Shown: piece by piece, positions 52,648 to 62,511 of the stretch | Layout: the number at the start of each line of letters is the position of its first letter | Position numbering within the stretch: position 1 is the stretch's first letter | Assembly: GCA_902362925.1 (NCBI GenBank) | Contig: CABIYL010000002.1 | DNA: 64,000 bases | DNA from: Pseudoflavonifractor sp902362925 | Lineage (GTDB): Bacteria > Bacillota > Clostridia > Oscillospirales > Oscillospiraceae | Reading direction: 5' to 3' (one strand) | The notes under the pieces: generated by a model | The model's database searches: none | What the model was told of the DNA's origin: nothing | The model's input: only the letters and a program-made list of their open reading frames with translations | Program-made: the position numbers and the translations under genes

Positions 52648-54006
52648 ATGCTGAATCAACACGACATTCTGTCCACCATCAACATGATCAACCAGCAGCA
52701 CCTGGACATCCGCACCATCACCATGGGCATCTCGCTGCTGGACTGCGCCGACCCCGACCCCAAGGCCGCCTGCCGCAAAATCTATGACAAGATAACCCGC
52801 CGGGCGGAGAAGCTGGTGTCCACCGGCGAGGACATCGAGCGGGAGTTCGGTATCCCCATCGTCAACAAGCGCATCTCGGTGACCCCCATGGCCCTGGTGG
52901 CCGGCGCCTCCGAGACTGAGGACTTTGTCCCCTTCGCCAAGGCCATGGACGACGCGGCCAAGGCGGTGGGCGTCAACTTCATCGGCGGCTTCTCCGCCCT
53001 GGTGCAGAAGGGCGCCACCTCCGGCGACCGGCGGCTCATCGCCTCCATCCCCGAGGCCCTGGCCACCACTGAGTTCGTCTGCTCCTCCGTCAACGTGGGC
53101 TCTACCAAGGCGGGCATCAACATGGACGCGGTGGCCGAGATGGGCCGTATCATCAAGACTACGGCGGAGCGCACCGCCGACCGGGGCGGCTTCGGCTGCG
53201 CCAAGCTGGTGGTGTTCTGCAACGCGGTGGAGGATAACCCCTTCATGGCCGGCGCCTTCCACGGCGTGGGCGAGGGCGACTGCGTCATCAACGTGGGCGT
53301 GTCCGGCCCCGGCGTGGTGTACCACGCCCTCCAGGACGTGAAGGGCCAGCCCTTCGACGTGGTGGCCGAGACCATCAAGAAGACCGCCTTCCGCATCACC
53401 CGTATGGGCCAGCTGGTGGCCCAGGAGGCCAGCCGCCGGCTGGATGTGCCCTTCGGCATCGTGGACCTGTCCCTGGCTCCCACGCCTGCCATCGGCGACT
53501 CCGTGGCCCGTATCCTGGAGGAGATGGGCCTGGAGGTCTGCGGCACCCACGGCACCACCGCCGCCCTTGCCCTCCTCAACGACGCCGTCAAGAAGGGCGG
53601 CGTCATGGCCTCCTCCCACGTGGGCGGCCTGAGCGGCGCCTTTATCCCCGTCAGCGAGGATGAGGGCATGATCGCCGCCGCCGCCTCCGGCGCCCTCCAC
53701 CTGGACAAGCTGGAGGCCATGACCTGCGTCTGCTCCGTGGGCCTGGACATGATCGCCGTCCCCGGCGACACCTCCGCCGAGACCATCTCCGCCATCATCG
53801 CCGACGAGGCCGCCATCGGTATGGTCAACTCCAAGACCACCGCAGTGCGCATCATTCCCGGCCCCGGCACCAAGGTGGGCGACACGGTGGAGTTCGGCGG
53901 CCTGCTGGGCTCCGCGCCGGTGATGCCGGTGCACCCCTTCGGCTCGGAGAAGTTCGTCCAGCGCGGCGGCAGAATCCCCGCCCCCATGCAGAGCCTGAAG
54001 AATTAA
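52648..54006 (+). CDS. UPF0210 (DUF711) family protein
   Basis: 452 aa, ATG 52648, eleven bases after the ACT gene. ITMGISLLDCAD, NKRISVTPMALVAGA, NVGVSGPGVVYHAL and GTHGTTAALALLNDAVKKGG span the full-length family, a glycyl-radical-like (PFL) fold without the radical glycine machinery. The function is unknown; the conserved pairing with UPF0237 suggests a two-subunit unit that senses an amino acid. Confidence 0.88.
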   Translation: MLNQHDILSTINMINQQHLDIRTITMGISLLDCADPDPKAACRKIYDKITRRAEKLVSTGEDIEREFGIPIVNKRISVTPMALVAGASETEDFVPFAKAMDDAAKAVGVNFIGGFSALVQKGATSGDRRLIASIPEALATTEFVCSSVNVGSTKAGINMDAVAEMGRIIKTTAERTADRGGFGCAKLVVFCNAVEDNPFMAGAFHGVGEGDCVINVGVSGPGVVYHALQDVKGQPFDVVAETIKKTAFRITRMGQLVAQEASRRLDVPFGIVDLSLAPTPAIGDSVARILEEMGLEVCGTHGTTAALALLNDAVKKGGVMASSHVGGLSGAFIPVSEDEGMIAAAASGALHLDKLEAMTCVCSVGLDMIAVPGDTSAETISAIIADEAAIGMVNSKTTAVRIIPGPGTKVGDTVEFGGLLGSAPVMPVHPFGSEKFVQRGGRIPAPMQSLKN

Positions 54007-54015
54007 GAAATAATC

Positions 54016-54060
54016 CACTCCGGCGCGGCGCTGAAAATGCTCCGCGCCGGAGTGCTATTT
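54016..54060 (+). terminator. Terminator of the nucleotidase-ACT-UPF0210 operon
   Basis: CACTCCGGCGCGG (54016-54028) pairs with its exact complement (54042-54054), followed by CTATTTT. Confidence 0.85.
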
Positions 54061-54153
54061 TCGGCTCATTTTCCTCTAGGAAAATGGGCCGGTTTGGTGT
54101 ATACTCTTGGCACTGGGAATTCCCCTGTGATACTGATGAGGAGGCTGTTTGAT

Positions 54154-55488
54154 ATGCCTAAGGTTGACGCATCCAACGCGCTGAGTTTCCTGCCCGAAAA
54201 TTGGCTGACTGGCCGCGAGGCCGACCTGGCCGAGGCCCATGCCATGCTCCAGGAGGGCCGTGGCCCCGGTTCCGATTTCCTGGGCTGGGTCCACCTGCCC
54301 GAGAACTACGACAAGGAGGAGTACGCCCGCATCAAGGCCGCCGCGGCCAAGATCCGCTCCGACTCCCAGGCCCTGGTGGTCATCGGCATCGGCGGTTCCT
54401 ACCTGGGCGCCCGCGCCGTCATCGAGCTGCTGGCCTCTCCCAACTATAACCTGTGCAAGAAGGACGGCCCCGAGATCTACTTCGTGGGCAACGGCCTGTC
54501 CACCGACGCCATGCTGGAAGTGATGGAGCAGCTCAAGGGTAAGGACTGGTCCATCAACGTCATCTCCAAGTCCGGCACCACCACCGAGCCCGCCGTGGCC
54601 TTCCGTATCTTCAAGGCCCTGCTGGAGGAGAAGTACGGCAAGGACGGCGCCAAGGGCCGTATCTACGCCACCACCGATGCCCACAAGGGCGCTCTGAAGG
54701 GTCTGGCCGACGCCGAGGGCTATGAGGAGTTCGTGGTGCCCGACAACGTGGGCGGCCGCTACTCCGTCCTCACTGCCGTGGGCCTGCTGCCCATCGCCGC
54801 TGCCGGCATCGACATCGACGCCCTGATGGCCGGCGCTCACGAGGCCATGACCGTTATGGCCAAGCCCGGCATGGACAACCCCGCCTGGCAGTACGCCGCC
54901 GCCCGCAACGGCCTGTACGACGGCGGCAAGAAGATCGAGCTGCTGGCCTGCTACGAGCCCGCTTTCCGCTTCTTCGCCGAGTGGTGGAAGCAGCTCTACG
55001 GCGAGAGCGAGGGCAAGGACGGCAAGGGCATCTTCCCCGCCAGCGTGGAGTTCACCGCTGACCTGCACTCCATGGGCCAGTACATCCAGGAGGGCGAGCG
55101 CCACCTGTTTGAGACCGTGGTCCGCTTTGCCGAGTGCGGCGGCGAGATCACCATCCCCAACGACCCCGACAACGTGGACGGCCTGAACTTCCTCTCCGGC
55201 AAGCCCCTGTCCTTCGTGGCCGAGAAGGCCTTCCAGGGCGTGGTGCTGGCCCATGTGGACGGCGGCGTGCCCAACCTGTCCGTCACCGTGCCCAAGCGTA
55301 CCGCCAACGCCGTGGGTCAGCTGATCTACTTCTTCGAGTACTCCTGCGGCCTGTCCGGCCACCTGCTGAAGGTCAACCCCTTCAACCAGCCCGGCGTGGA
55401 GGCCTACAAGAAGAACATGTTCGCCCTGCTGGGCAAGCCCGGCTATGAGGACCGCAAGGCCGAGCTGGAGGCCCGCCTGAACGGCTAA
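54154..55488 (+). CDS. pgi: Glucose-6-phosphate isomerase
   Basis: 444 aa, ATG 54154 after GAGGAGG, the short bacterial form. GIGGSYLGARA (~residues 75-85), the sugar-phosphate loop SKSGTTTEPAV (~140-150), and the catalytic glutamate region around VEFTADLHSMGQYIQEG (~300-316). It interconverts glucose-6-phosphate and fructose-6-phosphate in the cytoplasm. Single gene flanked by terminators; TATACT near 54102 is a possible -10 box. Confidence 0.94.
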   Translation: MPKVDASNALSFLPENWLTGREADLAEAHAMLQEGRGPGSDFLGWVHLPENYDKEEYARIKAAAAKIRSDSQALVVIGIGGSYLGARAVIELLASPNYNLCKKDGPEIYFVGNGLSTDAMLEVMEQLKGKDWSINVISKSGTTTEPAVAFRIFKALLEEKYGKDGAKGRIYATTDAHKGALKGLADAEGYEEFVVPDNVGGRYSVLTAVGLLPIAAAGIDIDALMAGAHEAMTVMAKPGMDNPAWQYAAARNGLYDGGKKIELLACYEPAFRFFAEWWKQLYGESEGKDGKGIFPASVEFTADLHSMGQYIQEGERHLFETVVRFAECGGEITIPNDPDNVDGLNFLSGKPLSFVAEKAFQGVVLAHVDGGVPNLSVTVPKRTANAVGQLIYFFEYSCGLSGHLLKVNPFNQPGVEAYKKNMFALLGKPGYEDRKAELEARLNG

Positions 55489-55562
55489 GCTGTTTTCGGC
55501 CTTGCCTCCGCCGCAGGTGCGGCATCCTTAGCCTTTTAAGAAAACATTGTGTCCCAAACCGA

Positions 55563-55600
55563 ACCGCCCGGACGGATTTTTCTCCGTCCGGGCGGTATTG
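55563..55600 (+). terminator. Terminator of pgi
   Basis: Perfect 14-bp stem ACCGCCCGGACGGA/TCCGTCCGGGCGGT with loop TTTTTC, then ATTGGTT; the T-run is weak. Confidence 0.7.
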
Positions 55601-55741
55601 GTTAAGCGTGCCAATGGGGACACGGTGAAACATGAAATTTTAGTGAACTTGTGCAAAGCAGTTGCAATCCGGTTGGATAAATGGTAACATAGAGGCACAA
55701 GGCCGGAGGCGTTCCGGCGTACAATGTAAGGAGTGATTAAT

Positions 55742-56155
55742 ATGGTGAGAGTGATCATGGGTGTCAAGGGCACCGGTAAGACCAAGCAGATGATCGAGCT
55801 CATTAACTCTGCCGTGCATAGCGAGAACGGAAACGTGGTCTGCATTGAGCGCGGCCCCAAGCTGACCTACGATATTCATTATAAGATCCGCCTGGTGGAG
55901 GCGTCCCACTACGAGATGAAGTCCTTTGACTTTATGAAGGGCTTCATCAGCGGCCTCTACGCCGGCGACTACGATATTACCCACATCTTCATCGACAGCC
56001 TGACCAAGATCGTCCCCACCGAGCCCACCGACGCCGCTGTGGAGGACTTCCTGGACTGGCTCAACAGCTTCAGCGAGAAGAACAACATCAAGTTCACTGT
56101 CACCATCAGCGCCGACGCCGAGCTGGCCACCGAGGGTGTGAAGAAGTACTTCTAA
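55742..56155 (+). CDS. Small P-loop protein, unknown function
   Basis: 137 aa, ATG 55742 after AAGGAG. Walker A GVKGTGKTK is at residues 7-15; a Walker B-like THIFIDSLTK at ~82-91. It is conserved in Oscillospiraceae-type genomes, by memory, as a twitching-motility-like ATPase. Probably a cytoplasmic nucleotide-binding protein; no partner is suggested by the neighbours. Confidence 0.7.
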   Translation: MVRVIMGVKGTGKTKQMIELINSAVHSENGNVVCIERGPKLTYDIHYKIRLVEASHYEMKSFDFMKGFISGLYAGDYDITHIFIDSLTKIVPTEPTDAAVEDFLDWLNSFSEKNNIKFTVTISADAELATEGVKKYF

Positions 56156-56269
56156 GTACACCGCATGCCAGTGCCCCCGGAGGGAATTCCCTCCGGGGGC
56201 TTTTCCACGTCCCCATATGAGCGTGGGGAAGAACAGGCCCATGCAGCGGGCCGGAAAGGAGTGAGAGCC

Positions 56270-57637
56270 GTGCAGCAGAATCTGACAGAGGGACCGGTTA
56301 CCCGGTCCATGCTGCTCTTTGCCCTGCCCATGATTCTGGGCAACCTGCTCCAGCAGCTCTATAATGTGGCGGATACCCTGATTGTGGGCCGCTGTCTGGG
56401 GCCGGATGCCCTGGCGGCTGTGGGCTCCTCCTACTCCCTGATGACCTTTCTCACCTCCATTCTGCTGGGGCTGTGTATGGGCAGCGGGGTGTACTTCTCC
56501 ATCCTCTTCGGCAGCCGGGAGGAGGAGAAGCTGAGGGAGAGTATTTTCGTGTCCTTTGTGGTGGTTGCAATTGCCACGGCCCTGCTCACCGGCGTGGTCA
56601 TGGCCCTGACCGACCCGATTCTCCACGCCCTGCAAATCCAACCCCAGATATATGACCTGACCCGTGCCTATGTGCGGGTTGTCTTTCTGGGCATCCCTTT
56701 TACCTTCCTCTACAATTATTTCGCCTCGCTCCTCCGGGCCATCGGCAATTCGGTGGTGCCGCTGGTGTTCCTGGGGGTGAGCGCGGTGCTGAACATCGTG
56801 CTGGACCTGGTGTTTGTGCTGGTTCTGGACCGGGGCGTGGCCGGTGCGGCGGAAGCCACAGTCATCTCCCAGGCCGTCTCGGCGGCCTGCATCGCCCTGT
56901 ACGCCTTCTGCAAGGTCCCCAAGCTGCGGCCCCGCCGGTCCGAGATGAAGCTGAGGAGGCAGACCGTGGGGAAGATTTTCTCCTACTCCTTCCTCACCTG
57001 CGTCCAGCAGTCGGTGATGAACTTCGGCATTCTGATGATTCAGGGCCTGGTCAACAGCTTCGGCGTGGACGTGATGGCTGCCTTTGCCGCGGCGGTGAAG
57101 ATAGACTCCTTCGCCTATATGCCCGTCCAGGACTTCGGCAACGCCTTCTCCACCTTTATCGCCCAGAATTACGGCGCCGGGAAGGTGGACCGCATCCGGG
57201 CGGGCATCCGCTCCGCGGTCATGACCGCCCTGGCCTTCTGCGTGGTCATCTCTGTGCTGGTGTTTGCCTTTGCCGGGCCGCTGATGACCATCTTCGTGGA
57301 GCCGGAGGAGACCGGCATCATCGCCATCGGTGTGGAGTACCTGCGCATCGAGGGTGCCTGCTACTGCGGCATCGGCTGCCTCTTCCTGCTCTACGGGCTC
57401 TACCGGGCCCTGGGCCGTCCCGGCATGTCGGTGGTGCTCACCGTGGTCTCCCTGGGTACCCGGGTGGCCCTGGCCTACCTGCTGGCCCCCATCCCCGCCA
57501 TCGGCCTGCCCGGCATCTGGTGGGCCATCCCCATCGGCTGGGTGCTGGCCGACGCCGTGGGCCTGGTGTTCTACCGGCTCAGAGAGCGCAAGCGGCTGGA
57601 GCAGCTGGCAACAGAGAAAAAGACCGTCCCCGTATAA
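56270..57637 (+). CDS. MATE-family efflux transporter
   Basis: 455 aa from GTG 56270 with AAAGGAG six bases upstream. Twelve hydrophobic helices in two similar halves: LFALPMILGNLLQQLYNVAD (helix 1 signature) and SFLTCVQQSVMNFGILMIQG (helix 7). It exports drugs or metabolites driven by a sodium or proton gradient. Confidence 0.9.
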   Translation: MQQNLTEGPVTRSMLLFALPMILGNLLQQLYNVADTLIVGRCLGPDALAAVGSSYSLMTFLTSILLGLCMGSGVYFSILFGSREEEKLRESIFVSFVVVAIATALLTGVVMALTDPILHALQIQPQIYDLTRAYVRVVFLGIPFTFLYNYFASLLRAIGNSVVPLVFLGVSAVLNIVLDLVFVLVLDRGVAGAAEATVISQAVSAACIALYAFCKVPKLRPRRSEMKLRRQTVGKIFSYSFLTCVQQSVMNFGILMIQGLVNSFGVDVMAAFAAAVKIDSFAYMPVQDFGNAFSTFIAQNYGAGKVDRIRAGIRSAVMTALAFCVVISVLVFAFAGPLMTIFVEPEETGIIAIGVEYLRIEGACYCGIGCLFLLYGLYRALGRPGMSVVLTVVSLGTRVALAYLLAPIPAIGLPGIWWAIPIGWVLADAVGLVFYRLRERKRLEQLATEKKTVPV

Positions 57638-57653
57638 GGGGACGGTCTTTTTT
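57621..57653 (+). terminator. Terminator of the MATE gene
   Basis: AGACCGTCCCC/GGGGACGGTCT (57621-57648) with the stop codon in its loop, followed by six Ts. Confidence 0.92.
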
Positions 57654-57658
57654 GCGTG

Positions 57659-57754
57659 TGGCGGGGGCAGGTGAGGATCGAACTCACCGGGGCGGGACCG
57701 CCGCCCCCATCGGTTTTGAAGACCGTGGGGCTCACCAGATACCCTTCTGCCCCC
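57659..57754 (-). tRNA. selC: tRNA-Sec (anticodon TCA)
   Basis: 96 nt including an encoded CCA. Acceptor GGGGGCAG/CTGCCCCC of 8 bp, anticodon stem CGGT/ACCG with loop CTTCAAA, a long variable arm GGGGGCGG...CCGCCCC and T-arm GTGAG-TTCGATC-CTCAC. The 8-bp acceptor and long variable arm are diagnostic for selenocysteine tRNA. It sits right beside selB and selA. Confidence 0.95.
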
Positions 57755-57779
57755 ATCGGGCTGTCAAAACCCAATTATA

Positions 57780-59669
57780 TCACATATTTCTGTCCAGGAG
57801 AACCCTGTAATTTCCCTCACGGCGGGTGAGACCTTCCCGGTCCCAGTGCTCCAGCAGCAGCAGGGCGTATCTACGGCTGATACCAGCCGCATCCCGGAAC
57901 CGGGCCAGGGTGAGGGTGGGGGAGGCCTGAAACAGCTCCAGCAGCAGCGTACGGGCCTGGCCCAGGGGACGGCGGTGGATGCGGCAGCCCTCACCCAGGG
58001 GAACCAGGGTGCCCTGCCGGGTCATAGCGGCCACCACCTGACGGCAGGCGGGGGCGTCGGGGCCGAAGGCGTCCTCCACAGTGGCGTCCTCCGGGGCTTC
58101 CAGTCCGGCACGGCGGTATAATACCTCCAATTTGTCCCGGATTTGAGCCAGCTCCGGGGTGTATCTGGGCCGGAATCCGGGCCGGAATACCAGGCTGTTC
58201 CGCCGGCGGAGTATACCCCGTTTCTCCAGCTCAGTAAGCAGAGCTTCGAATAGATCGCCGTGGTCTGGAAGCAGGCGGGAACACAGGGCCTGCGCTGCCA
58301 TGCCGGGTTCCAGAGGGCGGGCGGCATGCCAGCCGTCCAGAAGCTCCATGGCCCGGTGTTCCAGCTTCTCTATGGCGGCAGCAGACAGCCAGAATCCATC
58401 CAAGGGGACTGCTTTCCCTGTCCCGGACAGCGTATCCAGCGCCGCCTGGCCCTCTGCCGGAGACAGCCCAGCGGCCATGGCCAGCGCTTCCGGTGCCTGA
58501 GGGGCAGCCTGACCCTCCAGCGCCGCCTCCATGCGGCGGAGCGGGTCAGGAGAGGCCAGGGCGGACAGCCGATCCGCCAGGCCGGGGTCCTTCTTCTTGT
58601 GGTGGGGGGACAGGTCCAGCAGCACGCCGCCGCCAACGGTGGCCACCGGAGAGAAGAAGCGGACCACAAACCGATCTCCCATCCGGGCGGCCATGGGGGT
58701 GGACAGCCTCAACTGGGCAAAGCAGGTCTCACCGGGCAGCAGCTCGGTTCGGTCAAAGAACACGCAGCGGCAGAGCAGGGCAGCGGCGCCGTGGTGGAGG
58801 TGGAGCTGGGCGCCGTGTTTGACGGAAAAAGGTGCGTCGGCCAGCAAGGTCAGCTCCACGTCCACCCGGTCCGTGAGGACCATGGAGCCGGGGGCGGCCA
58901 GGGTACAACCCTTTCTAAGGAAATCGTCATCTCCAGCCAGCAGCAGGGCGGCCCGGTCTCCGGTCTCCAGCCGCTCCGCCCCTACGCCGTGGCGCTGGAG
59001 CTCCCGCACCCGCACCGTCCCATGTCCGGGGTACAGCGCCAGCACATCACCGGGGGAGACCTGTCCGGCGGACACAGTGCCCGCCGCCACGGTCCCGCGG
59101 CCCTGGAGAGAGAAAAGACGGTCCACCTCCAGCCGAAAGGGAAAGTCTGTATTCTGTTTGCGGGCAGGCAGGGCGGCAATGGCAGTCCGCAATTCATCCA
59201 GCCCCAGTCCGGTCTTGGCTGACACGGGGATAATCGGCGCAGCCTCCAGGAAGGTACCCGCCGTCAGGGCGGAGACGGCCTCTTTTACCTGTGTCAGACG
59301 GATTTCATCCGCCAAATCCGCCTTGGTAATGGCCACAATGCCCCGCTCCATGCCCAGCAGGGAGCACAGGGCCAGATGCTCCCTTGTCTGGGGCATAATC
59401 CCCTCGCCCGCGTCCACCGTGAGGAGTACGCCGTCCGCCCCCGCCGCTCCAGAGAGCATGTTGCGGATGAACTTCTCATGTCCGGGCACGTCCACCAGGT
59501 CGGCCCAGCCGCCGCCGGGCAGCGGGAGCACCGCAAAGCCCGGCTCAATGGTCAGCCCACGGCGCTTCTCCTCGGCCAGGGTGTCGGTGTCCGTGCCGGT
59601 GAGGGCCTTCACCAGGGCGGTCTTTCCGTGGTCCACATGGCCCGCCACCGCCAGAATCAGGTGGTTCAC
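57780..59669 (-). CDS. selB: Selenocysteine-specific elongation factor SelB
   Basis: 629 aa from GTG 59669, overlapping the selA stop (GTGA). GTPase domain: GHVDHGKT (residues 10-17), DVPGHEKF (~61-68), TKAD (~115); then the EF-Tu-like domains 2 and 3 and about 250 residues of C-terminal winged helices that bind the SECIS RNA. It delivers Sec-tRNA to UGA codons. Confidence 0.95.
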   Translation of the reverse strand: MNHLILAVAGHVDHGKTALVKALTGTDTDTLAEEKRRGLTIEPGFAVLPLPGGGWADLVDVPGHEKFIRNMLSGAAGADGVLLTVDAGEGIMPQTREHLALCSLLGMERGIVAITKADLADEIRLTQVKEAVSALTAGTFLEAAPIIPVSAKTGLGLDELRTAIAALPARKQNTDFPFRLEVDRLFSLQGRGTVAAGTVSAGQVSPGDVLALYPGHGTVRVRELQRHGVGAERLETGDRAALLLAGDDDFLRKGCTLAAPGSMVLTDRVDVELTLLADAPFSVKHGAQLHLHHGAAALLCRCVFFDRTELLPGETCFAQLRLSTPMAARMGDRFVVRFFSPVATVGGGVLLDLSPHHKKKDPGLADRLSALASPDPLRRMEAALEGQAAPQAPEALAMAAGLSPAEGQAALDTLSGTGKAVPLDGFWLSAAAIEKLEHRAMELLDGWHAARPLEPGMAAQALCSRLLPDHGDLFEALLTELEKRGILRRRNSLVFRPGFRPRYTPELAQIRDKLEVLYRRAGLEAPEDATVEDAFGPDAPACRQVVAAMTRQGTLVPLGEGCRIHRRPLGQARTLLLELFQASPTLTLARFRDAAGISRRYALLLLEHWDREGLTRREGNYRVLLDRNM

Positions 59670-61060
59670 CGGTTCGTCCCCCTTACAGCCTCCGCCGCCC
59701 GGAGAATTTCTGCTTCGTCCTCTGCACTCAGGGTGCGCACGTCCAGCAGAAGGGCGCCATGGTGGATGCGGCAGAGAATGGGCACTGTATGGCGGCGGAA
59801 GGCGGCCTCAAGTCCTTCGGGGACGCCCGGACCGGCGGTGACGGCGGCGCAGAAGCCGGGCAGCTCCTCGTTGGGCATGGAGCCGCCGCCCACCTGGCCG
59901 GTGCAGGGGAGGACGGACACGGTATAGTCATCCCCCAGGGCCTCTCTCAGCCCGGCGGCCAGCCCCTCCGCACGGGCACGCAGGTCCTCGGACCGGGCAT
60001 TGAGCATGGACAGCACAGGTAGGGTCTCACGGGCGCTCTCCGGATCCCGGAGGAGGAGTAGGGTGGCCTCCAAGGCGGCCAGGGACAGCTTGTCGATGCG
60101 CACCACCCGGGCCAGAGGGTGGCGCTTCATGGCGTCGATGTACTGCTTTTTCCCCAGGACAATGCCCGCCTGGGGACCGCCCAGCAGCTTGTCGCCGGAG
60201 AAGCACACCACGTCCGCTCCGTCCGCCAGAGCCGCTGCCGCGCTGGGAGCGGGCAGGTTGGGAAGGGAGGTGGGGGAGAGGACACAGCTGCCCAGGTCAC
60301 ACAGCAGGGGCACGTCATGGGCGGCCGCCAGCTCAGAGAGCTGGGACAGGGGGGTGTCCTCGGTAAAGCCCACAATCTGATAGTTGCTGGTGTGGACCTT
60401 CAGCAGGGCCTGTGCCTCACCGGAGAGAATAGCGCGCTCATAGTCGGAACGGCGGGTCTTGTTGGTGGTGCCCACCTCCCGGAGGATGGCGCCGCTTGCC
60501 GCCATAATCTCAGGCACCCGGAAGGTGCCGCCGATCTCCACCAGCTCCCCACGGGACACGGCAACCCCCTTGCCCGCCGCCAGGGCGGAGAGCATGAGAA
60601 ATACGGCGGCGGCGTTGTTGTTCACCGCCATGGCCGCCTCCGCCCCGGTGAGGGAGCAGAGCAGGGTCTCCACATGGCTGTGGCGGCTGCCACGGCAGGC
60701 GTTATCCAGGTCGTACTCCAGGTTGGAGTAGCCCTCCGCCGCCTCACAGACCGCCTCCGCCGCCTGACGGGCCAGAGGTGCACGGCCCAGGTTGGTGTGG
60801 AGCACCACGCCGGTGGCGTTGATGACCCGTTTCAGCCCCGGTCGGCCCATGGCTTGGGCTGCCGCGGCAATCTCACCGGCCAGGGTGTCCACGGTTGGAA
60901 CCGCCGCCCCAGCCAGAACATCCCGGCGTACCTCCTCCAGCTTGTCCCGGGCGGCCTGACGGATGAGGGCGTAGGGGACACGCTCCCGGGCGGCCAGCAG
61001 GGTGGGGTGGGACAGCAGAACGTCCATTTTGGGCAGGGCGCGGAGCGGATTTTCACACAT
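59666..61060 (-). CDS. selA: L-seryl-tRNA(Sec) selenium transferase SelA
   Basis: 464 aa, ATG 61060 six bases after GGAGGTG. PLP-dependent fold: NATGVVLHTNLGRAPL (~residues 84-99), CRGSRHSHVE, and the PLP lysine in FSGDKLLGGPQAG (~290). It converts Ser-tRNA(Sec) to Sec-tRNA(Sec). A TATAAT at about 61112-61117 is a likely -10 for the selA-selB operon. Confidence 0.95.
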   Translation of the reverse strand: MCENPLRALPKMDVLLSHPTLLAARERVPYALIRQAARDKLEEVRRDVLAGAAVPTVDTLAGEIAAAAQAMGRPGLKRVINATGVVLHTNLGRAPLARQAAEAVCEAAEGYSNLEYDLDNACRGSRHSHVETLLCSLTGAEAAMAVNNNAAAVFLMLSALAAGKGVAVSRGELVEIGGTFRVPEIMAASGAILREVGTTNKTRRSDYERAILSGEAQALLKVHTSNYQIVGFTEDTPLSQLSELAAAHDVPLLCDLGSCVLSPTSLPNLPAPSAAAALADGADVVCFSGDKLLGGPQAGIVLGKKQYIDAMKRHPLARVVRIDKLSLAALEATLLLLRDPESARETLPVLSMLNARSEDLRARAEGLAAGLREALGDDYTVSVLPCTGQVGGGSMPNEELPGFCAAVTAGPGVPEGLEAAFRRHTVPILCRIHHGALLLDVRTLSAEDEAEILRAAEAVRGTNR

Positions 61061-61306
61061 GGACAGCACCTCCGGGGGAAAATTTCTCTCATCAGGAAAA
61101 TTCAGCAGCTACCATTATAACACAGATAGGGCCGACACGGGACAGGATTTCACTGGGGGATACGGCGTCTCTTTCAGGGGCGGTACAGCCACCCGTACCG
61201 GAGGCAAATACGCCTGAACTTTATGACAAGCTATTTCACTTTACACAAAGAAGCGCAAAAAATAAACTATCCACCTTCCTGGGATGGAAAGTGGATAGTT
61301 CCGAAA

Positions 61307-61795
61307 TTATGGAATGAGCCAGAAGCCCACAGCGCCGCAGGCAGCGCCCATGATGGCGCCGGCCAGCACATCTCTGGGGAAGTGGACACCGCCGATAACC
61401 CGGATAAGGGCGATGAGCACGCCAACGGCCAGGAACACCCCGCCCAGAGGGGGGCACACCCACCAGAAGGCCATGTCGATGACAAAGACCGAGAACACAT
61501 GGCGGCTGGGGAAGGAGTTGCCTTTGGTGTCCTTGGGGATGAGTGGGGTGATGTCCAGCACCTCATAGGGACGGGGGGCGTTGCACCACTTGCGGAAGAA
61601 GCTGAGGGCCACAAAGGCGACTGCCGGTGTAATCACCGCCCGCAGCAGCCGGTGATCCCGGGTGAGGAGCAGGAAGAGAAGCAGGGCGGGGTAGGCGATG
61701 TAGACGGACAAAGTGAGCAGCTTGTTCACCGCACGGACCGCTCCGGCATAGGGGCGGAAGGGGGCGGACAGGCGGGCATAGAGAGATGCTGTCAT
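61307..61795 (-). CDS. PAP2-family membrane phosphatase
   Basis: 162 aa, ATG 61795 after AGGAGG. Four to five membrane helices and the PAP2 triad: KWCNAPRPYE, PSRHVFS (in place of the usual PSGH) and GGVHFPRDVLAG. Likely acts on undecaprenyl pyrophosphate or a lipid phosphate at the outer membrane face. Compact form of the family. Confidence 0.85.
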   Translation of the reverse strand: MTASLYARLSAPFRPYAGAVRAVNKLLTLSVYIAYPALLLFLLLTRDHRLLRAVITPAVAFVALSFFRKWCNAPRPYEVLDITPLIPKDTKGNSFPSRHVFSVFVIDMAFWWVCPPLGGVFLAVGVLIALIRVIGGVHFPRDVLAGAIMGAACGAVGFWLIP

Positions 61796-61872
61796 GGAAA
61801 CCTCCTGAAAGTGGGATACATACAAAACCGCACCCGCCCGGCGGGCGGGTGCGGAAATGGCGCTGGCTGATA

Positions 61873-62289
61873 TCAGGGCAGGTCGGCGTCGATGAGGATG
61901 TTGTCCGTGCCGTGCTCCTCAAACTCCGCCATATAGCCGTCAATGCGGCGGTTGAGCTCCTCGTAGTTGGTCTCGTCGATGGGGGGATCGTCCATGTCCC
62001 GACGGGCCAGATCCTCGGCGAGAATCTCGAAAAATACGTTGTTTTCGTACTCCATGATGGCCTCGTGTATGCCGCCGTCCACAAAGGCCCGGGAGGGCAC
62101 CACCTCGCCCTGCCACAGCTCGGCCAGACTGGGCATTCCCTCTTCAGCGGCCTTGGAGAAGAGCAGGCTCTCCACCTCGTCATAGTCGGCAAAGCGGTCG
62201 TCGCCCCGTGTGGAATTGAGGATCCAGTTGCCGATGTAGACCATGTCAAGCAGCCGGCGGTACTGCTTTTTTGTCAGTTCCAGCTTCAT
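61873..62289 (-). CDS. Acidic conserved protein, unknown function
   Basis: 138 aa, ATG 62289 after AGGAGG. MKLELTKKQYRRLLDMVYIG starts a helical, very acidic protein (DDRFADYDEVESLLF, YEELNRRIDGYMAEF). No domain recognised; homologues seem restricted to related clostridia. It is divergent from murI. Confidence 0.65.
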   Translation of the reverse strand: MKLELTKKQYRRLLDMVYIGNWILNSTRGDDRFADYDEVESLLFSKAAEEGMPSLAELWQGEVVPSRAFVDGGIHEAIMEYENNVFFEILAEDLARRDMDDPPIDETNYEELNRRIDGYMAEFEEHGTDNILIDADLP

Positions 62290-62511
62290 GCGCGAAACCT
62301 CCTCGCTGTCGTGACATCGCGGAGCATGGGGCTGGGCCGCTCCGCTTGCACATATTATATTAACAAGATAGGGAAAAGTCAAACCCGGCCTGAGGAGAAA
62401 TCCGGTGAAATTTCCCCTTGTGTTCCTCCAAAGTTTCGCATATATTATATAAGATGAAGCGGCAGGCGGAGCAATTCCGCCCCGCAATTGTTTTGTCTGG
62501 AGGTTGTTGCT

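Noticed and set aside
52615..54018. Long minus-strand frame opposite UPF0210
   Set aside because: Low-complexity G/A/H-rich translation typical of antisense frames in GC-rich genes.
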